DNA of 12,531 nucleotides from CAYXVU01 sp964468725. GTDB taxonomy: Bacteria > Acidobacteriota > Blastocatellia > UBA7656. Every line of letters begins with the position of its first letter. Positions within the stretch are counted from its first letter, which is position 1. Made by a program: the position numbers and the translations under genes. The notes under the pieces are model-generated. The model did no database searches. It was given only the letters and a program-made list of their open reading frames with translations, and was not told where the DNA came from. Shown in pieces: positions 7,026 to 12,531 of the stretch. The DNA is taken from contig CAYXVU010000176.1 in NCBI GenBank assembly GCA_964468725.1, positions 1 through 12,531 of the forward strand. The letters run 5' to 3'.

Positions 7026-7055
7026 TTGACAGTCTTGCAAAGCCTTCGCTAGCAT
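7026..7055 (+). promoter_or_regulatory. Candidate promoter of cysS
   Basis: A perfect -35 TTGACA (7026-7031) is followed after 18 bp by TAGCAT (7050-7055, four of six -10 positions). The start would be near 7062, about 40 nt before the cysS ATG. A second TTGACA lies at 7062-7067 but has no good -10 partner. The position between the exporter hairpin and cysS fits a new transcription unit. Confidence 0.4.
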
Positions 7056-7101
7056 CCCTTTTTGACATTACTCGGATTATCGTGAACAAAGAGGTTGCCG
7101 A

Positions 7102-8496
<1,395 letters not shown>

Positions 8497-8509
8497 GAAA
8501 GGGGTGCAC

Positions 8510-8935
8510 ATGAAGAGCGGGCTTTCGTTGGTATTTATACTGTTGGGTTCGTTGGTCGTTGCGGCAGCCGCCGCTCAAACCCATACCCCGAAACCGGGCA
8601 GCGCCGAACGCAAAGCTCTGATGGATGCGCTTCGTAGCCCTGTCGAAAAAGAGTTGCTGAAGAAGGTTGTCTTCAAAGTGGATCATTTGAAGGTACAAGG
8701 TGATTGGGCGTTTCTGCGCGGCGTGCCGCAACAGCCCGATGGCCGCGCTATGGATTATCGCAACACACCGTACGAGGAGGCGATCAAAGACGGATTGTTT
8801 GATGATGGCATCTCGGCTCTGTTACGGCGGCAAGGGGGCAAATGGAAAGTGAAGATTTATGTTATCGGTGCGACCGATGTCCCTTGGGTCGGTTGGGCGG
8901 AGGAGTACGGAGCACCAGCGGCCATCTTTGAATGA
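8510..8935 (+). CDS. Small exported protein of unknown function
   Basis: A 141-residue protein with a clear Sec signal peptide (Lys2, hydrophobic 5-18, Ala-rich end, likely cleaved near AAA-QT at 22-23). The mature part of about 119 residues has an alpha/beta pattern with EKELLKKVVFKVDHLKVQGD (46-65), WAFLRGVPQQP (67-77), an acidic KDGLFDDG (93-100), ALLRRQGGKWKVKIYVIGATD (103-123) and a Tyr/Gly/Pro-rich end. I recall similar hypothetical periplasmic proteins with the VDHLKVQGDWAF and GGKWKV...GATDVP blocks, but I know of no assigned function. No catalytic Cys or metal motif is visible. AAAGGGG lies 5 nt before this ATG, and the frame upstream overlaps cysS, so the longer start is rejected. 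It sits 13 nt after cysS. Confidence 0.85.
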   Translation: MKSGLSLVFILLGSLVVAAAAAQTHTPKPGSAERKALMDALRSPVEKELLKKVVFKVDHLKVQGDWAFLRGVPQQPDGRAMDYRNTPYEEAIKDGLFDDGISALLRRQGGKWKVKIYVIGATDVPWVGWAEEYGAPAAIFE

Positions 8936-8964
8936 ATAGGAAGGTCGGTAATGACCTTCCTATT
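8935..8964. terminator. Bidirectional hairpin terminator between convergent genes
   Basis: AATAGGAAGGTC (8935-8946) and GACCTTCCTATT (8953-8964) are a perfect 12-bp inverted repeat around a 6-nt loop. It starts at the last base of the exported-protein stop codon and lies 46 nt beyond the stop of the convergent ilvE. Its place suits termination in both directions, although no long T-run follows on either strand. Confidence 0.65.
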
Positions 8965-9010
8965 CTTCCACGTCAACTGTTCAATCTATACGAGCGCCCG
9001 CTTCACCCTC

Positions 9011-9976
9011 TCAGGCAGGTGTTGTATCTCCTTGGGTTGCCGCTTTGGCATCTTCCGTCATCGTTAGCCAGCCGAAGTGGTCTTCGACTTCGCCGGTGAT
9101 GATGTCAAAAAACACTTTCTGCAACCTCTCGGTAATCGGGCCGCGACAGCCTTCGCCAACCGTGACTTTATCTACTGAGCGAATCGGAGTGATCTCTGCC
9201 GCCGTTCCGGTGAAGAAGACCTCATCGGCGATGTAGAGCATTTCGCGTGGAATGGCGCGTTCAATCACCGGAATGTCGAGCGACTGGCAGATTCGAATGA
9301 TCGAGTCGCGGGTGATTCCCGGCAGAATGGTCGAATAGAGCGGCGGAGTCAGCACCGTACCATCCTTAACGAGAAAGACATTCTCGCCGGAACCTTCGCT
9401 GATGTACCCATGCGAGTCGAGCGCAATCCCTTCGACAAAGCCGTTGATTTTGGCTTCCATCTTGATGAGTTGCGAGTTCATGTAGTTTGCGCCCGCTTTG
9501 GCCATCATCGGCATCGTGTTGGGGGCGATGCGCGTCCAACTGGAAACGCAGACATCAACTCCTTGTTCGAGTGCCTCTTGACCGAGATATTTCCCCCATT
9601 TCCAGGCGCAGACGTAGCTTTCGACCGGAACCGGAAAAGGGTCAACTCCGAATGTTCCATACCCCCTGAAAATTAAGGGGCGCAGGTAGCATTCATCGAA
9701 CCCGTTCACCGTGACCATCTGCTTACAGGCATCGAGATACTCTTCGGCGGTGAAGGGGATGGGCATGCGGTAGATGCGCGCTGAGTTGATTAAGCGATCA
9801 ATATGTTCCGGCAATCGAAAGATGCCCGGGCCGCGTTTGGTGTGATAACAACGTATGCCCTCAAAGACGGAAGAGCCATAATTGATGACATGCGACATGA
9901 CATGGATTTTTGCATCTTCCCACGCGATCACTTCTCCATTGCGCCAGATATATGCGCCCGGTTCTTGCTTGGCCAT
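9011..9976 (-). CDS. ilvE: Branched-chain amino acid aminotransferase
   Basis: A 321-residue fold-type IV PLP enzyme that transfers the amino group between glutamate and the keto acids of Val, Ile and Leu. Lys160 (MMAKAGANYMNSQL) forms the Schiff base with PLP. Glu194 (GYISEGSGENVF) should bind the pyridine nitrogen, and GTAAEITP (257-264) contacts the phosphate. VFEGIRCY (37-44), PGITRDSII (219-227) and TGEVEDHFGWL near the end match E. coli IlvE closely, which favours IlvE over D-amino acid transaminase or aminodeoxychorismate lyase. The length is slightly above the 309 residues of E. coli IlvE because of a short polar C-terminal tail. AGGAGG stands 7 nt before the ATG, the strongest ribosome binding site in the window. 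It has its own promoter at 10080-10108. The leader carries no run of Leu, Ile or Val codons, so classical attenuation is unlikely. Confidence 0.96.
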   Translation of the reverse strand: MAKQEPGAYIWRNGEVIAWEDAKIHVMSHVINYGSSVFEGIRCYHTKRGPGIFRLPEHIDRLINSARIYRMPIPFTAEEYLDACKQMVTVNGFDECYLRPLIFRGYGTFGVDPFPVPVESYVCAWKWGKYLGQEALEQGVDVCVSSWTRIAPNTMPMMAKAGANYMNSQLIKMEAKINGFVEGIALDSHGYISEGSGENVFLVKDGTVLTPPLYSTILPGITRDSIIRICQSLDIPVIERAIPREMLYIADEVFFTGTAAEITPIRSVDKVTVGEGCRGPITERLQKVFFDIITGEVEDHFGWLTMTEDAKAATQGDTTPA

Positions 9977-10079
9977 GCGGTTTCCTCCTGCGTTGATTTT
10001 TCGCTGCGTCTGCTACGTACCTGATGGTGTTGTGAGCCAATCTATTTTGTGATGAACCTTGACTTGATTGGTAAAACTC

Positions 10080-10108
10080 ATCATAGGGGCTTGTTTGGAG
10101 AGGGTCAA
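10080..10108 (-). promoter_or_regulatory. Near-consensus sigma-70 promoter of ilvE
   Basis: On the minus strand the -35 is TTGACC (10108 down to 10103) and the -10 is TATGAT (10085 down to 10080), each one mismatch from consensus, with the optimal 17-bp spacer. Transcription should begin near 10073 and give a leader of about 97 nt. CCAATC and GATTGG (complement of 10066-10071 and 10037-10042) could form a 6-bp stem in that leader. The promoter lies in the gap after the kdsC-like gene, so ilvE need not depend on read-through. Confidence 0.7.
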
Positions 10109-10189
10109 GCAATTGCCTAGTCCGAGCATATTACGATTTTCTTGCTTCTCATCGTGCGCAAGTCTTGTGGTCTTGATCCTCGGCGGGGC

Positions 10190-10744
10190 TTATTGACGGT
10201 AGCGATTCAGAGCGGCTTGCCACAAATCTTGTGCTGAAAGAACGTATTCCACGACTTCGCGCACCGCGCCGTGCCCCCCGCGATTGCGGGTCACCAGATG
10301 GGCGAAGGATTTGACTTCTTCGACGGCATCAGCGACGGCGACCGCCAATCCCGCGCGCCGCATTAACGGAATATCCACCACGTCATCCCCAACATAGCAG
10401 ACCTGCGAGTCGCTCAGATTTTCCAACGCCAAAATGTTTTCATAGGGTTGCATCTTATCCCAAGCTTGCTCGTACAGATGGGCGATCCCTAACTCTTGAA
10501 CGCGCGCGCGCACGGCAAACGACTGTCGCCCTGAGATGATGGCGGAACGCAAACCGGCGCGGTGCGCCATCACGATGCCGTGCCCGTCGCGCACATCGAA
10601 AGCTTTGGTCTCCTCGCCATCAGGAAGCAAATAGATGCGGCCATCCGTCAGCACGCCGTCACAGTCCAGAATCAGCAATTTTACATTGCGAGCGCGATGC
10701 CGAGACTCATCTGCCTCAGTGATTGTTGACAAATCTTCAGTCAA
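10190..10744 (-). CDS. kdsC: HAD phosphatase, KdsC/YrbI family (probable Kdo 8-phosphate phosphatase)
   Basis: A 184-residue cap-less HAD subclass IIIA phosphatase. LILDCDGVLTDGRIY (24-38) holds the nucleophile Asp27 and acid/base Asp29, FDVRDGHGI (49-57) follows, IISGR (69-73) is motif II, Lys97 in WDKMQP is the likely motif III lysine, and VGDDVVDIP (118-126) is the magnesium motif. The tail RGGHGAVREVVEYVL (155-169) is characteristic of KdsC, which releases phosphate from Kdo 8-phosphate for lipopolysaccharide synthesis as a tetramer. Related enzymes act on sialic-acid-like phosphates, and no kdsA, kdsB or kdsD lies nearby, so the substrate is inference. The start appears to be TTG at 10744, inside the end of gph (8-nt overlap); a TTG at 10732 is the alternative. 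Coupled translation with gph is likely. Confidence 0.82.
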   Translation of the reverse strand: MTEDLSTITEADESRHRARNVKLLILDCDGVLTDGRIYLLPDGEETKAFDVRDGHGIVMAHRAGLRSAIISGRQSFAVRARVQELGIAHLYEQAWDKMQPYENILALENLSDSQVCYVGDDVVDIPLMRRAGLAVAVADAVEEVKSFAHLVTRNRGGHGAVREVVEYVLSAQDLWQAALNRYRQ

Positions 10745-11396
10745 TATAGATCTTCAATTCATCGAAAGAGTGGACGACGATATCGGGGGCAGCGGCAATC
10801 AATTGCTCGGTGGTGCGAAATCCGTAGGAGACGGCGCACGTTCGTGTCCCCGCTTTCTGACCAGCGAGAATGTCATTTTCAGTGTCGCCGATCATGACAG
10901 CGTTTTCCGGCCAGCCCCCCAACCGTTTCAGCGCTTCGATAACCGGCAAGGGATCAGGTTTGCGCGCATCAACAGAGTCGCCGCCAATGATCGAATTGAA
11001 ACAATCGGCAATGCCGAGCTTCTCTAATATCAAGCGTGTGAAACCGACCTCTTTGCTGGTGACGACAGCTTTTAACTTGTCATGATAATGGCGCAAGGTT
11101 TCGGCGACGCCGGGGTACAATGAGGTGGAAACGAACATCTGCTCGGCGTAATGATGATGCATAAGCTCAACGGCCTGCCGATGAAGTTGCTCATCGGGCA
11201 GGCGTTGATCTACAGCGTTCAATGACCGGCGCACCAGCACCTTTACGCCGTCGCCGACAAACCCGGCCACCGTCGCTTCGGGAAGCAGCGGCCTGTCTAA
11301 ATCGGCAAGCATCAGGTTGATTGAACGCGCCAGATCGGCTCGCGAATCAATGAGAGTGCCATCAAGGTCGAATAATAATAACTGAACATTGATCAT
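10737..11396 (-). CDS. gph: HAD hydrolase, phosphoglycolate phosphatase (Gph) type
   Basis: A 219-residue HAD hydrolase with a helical cap (subclass I). LLLFDLDGTLIDS (6-18) carries Asp10 and Asp12. The cap spans about 20-85. VVTSKE (111-116) is motif II, RKPDP (145-149) holds motif III Lys146, and MIGDTENDILAGQKAG (168-183) is the magnesium motif. GFVGDGVKVLVRRSL in the cap (45-59) is the phosphoglycolate phosphatase pattern. The enzyme removes 2-phosphoglycolate, made by DNA repair or oxygenase side reactions. The ATG at 11396 fits the family start; a TTG at 11459 would add 21 nonconserved residues. There is no clear ribosome binding site, and a CGGC-GAA-GCCG hairpin lies just upstream. The 3' end overlaps the kdsC-like gene. 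Substrate specificity within this broad family is not proven. Confidence 0.85.
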   Translation of the reverse strand: MINVQLLLFDLDGTLIDSRADLARSINLMLADLDRPLLPEATVAGFVGDGVKVLVRRSLNAVDQRLPDEQLHRQAVELMHHHYAEQMFVSTSLYPGVAETLRHYHDKLKAVVTSKEVGFTRLILEKLGIADCFNSIIGGDSVDARKPDPLPVIEALKRLGGWPENAVMIGDTENDILAGQKAGTRTCAVSYGFRTTEQLIAAAPDIVVHSFDELKIYID

Positions 11397-11399
11397 AAA

Positions 11400-11411
11400 C
11401 CGGCGAAGCCG
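11400..11411 (-). other. Small hairpin just upstream of the gph start
   Basis: CGGC and GCCG pair around a three-base loop within this segment, 3 to 14 nt before the gph ATG, where a ribosome binding site would lie. No Shine-Dalgarno sequence is visible there. It may lower initiation at gph, or the repeat may be chance. Confidence 0.25.
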
Positions 11412-11540
11412 AAAGTGAGCTGACGAATTGCTGAACGGGAGACCGCTTGTGCGTACCAATTAAACGCAAGGTTGATAGAAGGCTGGCTATCGGCAATACG
11501 TTAGTCAAATAGGGGACGCCATCTCACTTCCCTAATTGCT

Positions 11541-12531
11541 TCATTCCTCCTCTTCGCGCAGTTTGGCCAGTACGGAGAAATCTTCGAGAGTTGTGACATC
11601 GCCGCGAACGTCTCCGCCGCTGGCAATTTCGCGCAGCAGTCGGCGCATGATTTTACCACTTCGGGTTTTGGGGAGGGCATCAGTAAATCGAATTTCATCG
11701 GGACGCGCCAGTGCGCCAATCTCTTTAGTGACCCACCGGCGTAATTCTTCTTTCAGTTGGTCAGTCGGTTGGTTGCCGGATTCGAGAGTAACGAAGGCAG
11801 CAATCGCTTCGCCTTTCACCTCGTCGGGGCGACCAACAACGGCAGATTCGGCAACCGCCGGATGTGCGACCAGCGCCGATTCAACCTCCATCGTCGAGAG
11901 CCGATGGCCGGAGACATTGAGGACATCATCCACTCGCCCCATAATCCAGAAATATCCGTCTTCATCTCTTCGCGCGCCGTCGCCCGCGAAATAGACGCCG
12001 GGAATCTCCGACCAATACTGTTGAACGTAGCGATCCGGGTCGCCATAGATCGTTCTCAGCATCGAAGGCCAGGGCTGTTTGATGACCAGATACCCGCCGG
12101 AACCGACCGGCACCGATTCGCCCTGTTTGGTGACGACATCCGCAATGATGCCGGGAAATGGGCGGGTTGCCGATCCAGGTTTGGTCGCAATTGCTCCCGG
12201 CAACGGCGTAATCATGATCATGCCGGTTTCTGTCTGCCACCAGGTATCAACTATAGGGCAACGCCCGCGACCAATCACTTCTCGATACCACATCCAGGCT
12301 TCCGGGTTGATGGGCTCTCCGACCGAGCCGAGCAAACGCAGACTGGTCATTGTATATTTGCGCGGATAGTGTTCGCCCCACTTCATGAAGGCGCGAATAG
12401 CTGTCGGAGCAGTGTAAAAGATGTTGACTTTATGGCGCTCAATCATTTGCCAAAACCGGTCGGGGGCTGGGTGATTTGGAGCCCCTTCATACATCACAAC
12501 CGTCGCCCCATTTTGCAATGGGCCATAAACA
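11541..12531 (-). CDS. acs: Acetyl-CoA synthetase, C-terminal half (partial at the right edge)
   Basis: The frame is open to the window edge (reading VYGPLQNGATVV...), so the true start is outside and about 330 of the usual 650 or so residues are seen. This AMP-forming enzyme activates acetate with ATP and CoA. VDTWWQTETG is the adenylate-forming core motif with the tryptophans that restrict the pocket to acetate. YFAGDGARRDEDGYFWIMGRVDD spans the hinge Asp region, NVSGHRLSTMEVESAL follows, and LPKTRSGKIMRRLLREIA holds the catalytic lysine that is silenced by acetylation in many bacteria. The tail SVLAKLREEEE ends at a TGA. The nearest downstream gene, gph, begins 144 nt later on the same strand. 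An in-frame TTG at 12518 is internal and is not the start. Confidence 0.95.
   Translation of the reverse strand, partial: VYGPLQNGATVVMYEGAPNHPAPDRFWQMIERHKVNIFYTAPTAIRAFMKWGEHYPRKYTMTSLRLLGSVGEPINPEAWMWYREVIGRGRCPIVDTWWQTETGMIMITPLPGAIATKPGSATRPFPGIIADVVTKQGESVPVGSGGYLVIKQPWPSMLRTIYGDPDRYVQQYWSEIPGVYFAGDGARRDEDGYFWIMGRVDDVLNVSGHRLSTMEVESALVAHPAVAESAVVGRPDEVKGEAIAAFVTLESGNQPTDQLKEELRRWVTKEIGALARPDEIRFTDALPKTRSGKIMRRLLREIASGGDVRGDVTTLEDFSVLAKLREEEE

Noticed and set aside
6935..7101. T-box riboswitch ahead of cysS
   Set aside because: The 167-bp gap shows no T-box consensus; it holds one terminator-like hairpin for the upstream operon and a candidate promoter.
9861..10112. Leader peptide or extended N-terminus upstream of ilvE
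   Set aside because: The frame runs across the promoter and into ilvE in another phase, and has no cluster of Leu, Ile or Val codons.
11397..11540. Separate gene or terminator between acs and gph
   Set aside because: No frame with a start and ribosome binding site and no strong hairpin with a T-run is visible; only a small hairpin next to gph.

Overview
The window looks like ordinary chromosomal DNA of a diderm (Gram-negative type) bacterium of moderate GC content. It carries a MacAB-type envelope exporter, a KdsC-like phosphatase of the family that makes Kdo for lipopolysaccharide, and an exported small protein. The style of the MacA/MacB proteins, the PyrK/PyrD pair and the likely TTG starts would fit Acidobacteriota, but that assignment is inference and nothing here proves it. 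I see no rRNA, tRNA, CRISPR array, insertion sequence, phage gene or attachment site. I did not find a clearly new biological system.

Layout, left to right. At 1-110 the minus strand holds the first 36 codons of a gene whose N-terminus resembles an ECF-type sigma factor. A 414-bp intergenic stretch (111-524) follows; it carries a good promoter for the next gene. A plus-strand block runs from 525 to 8935: a BON+LysM protein like E. coli Kbp/YgaU (525-911); pyrK and pyrD (1046-1870, 2056-2991), which together encode the NAD-linked class 1B dihydroorotate dehydrogenase of pyrimidine synthesis; a three-gene MacA/MacB-type exporter (adaptor 3193-4767, ATPase 4899-5714, permease 5711-6934); cysteinyl-tRNA synthetase (7102-8496); and a small exported protein of unknown function (8510-8935). 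Hairpins mark the ends of the Kbp-like gene, the exporter operon and the cysS pair.

From 9011 to the right edge all genes are on the minus strand. In transcription order these are acs (acetyl-CoA synthetase, C-terminal half only), gph (phosphoglycolate phosphatase type), a kdsC-like HAD phosphatase that overlaps gph by 8 nt, and ilvE (branched-chain aminotransferase). ilvE has its own near-consensus promoter and a leader of about 97 nt. The plus and minus blocks converge at a perfect 12-bp hairpin (8935-8964) that probably serves both directions.

The best leads are modest. They are a structured RNA candidate between the exporter adaptor and ATPase genes, a long Gly/Gln-rich insert in the adaptor, a nested palindrome after the Kbp-like gene, the coupled HAD phosphatase pair, the exported protein next to cysS, and an intergenic region with open antiparallel frames at 111-524.
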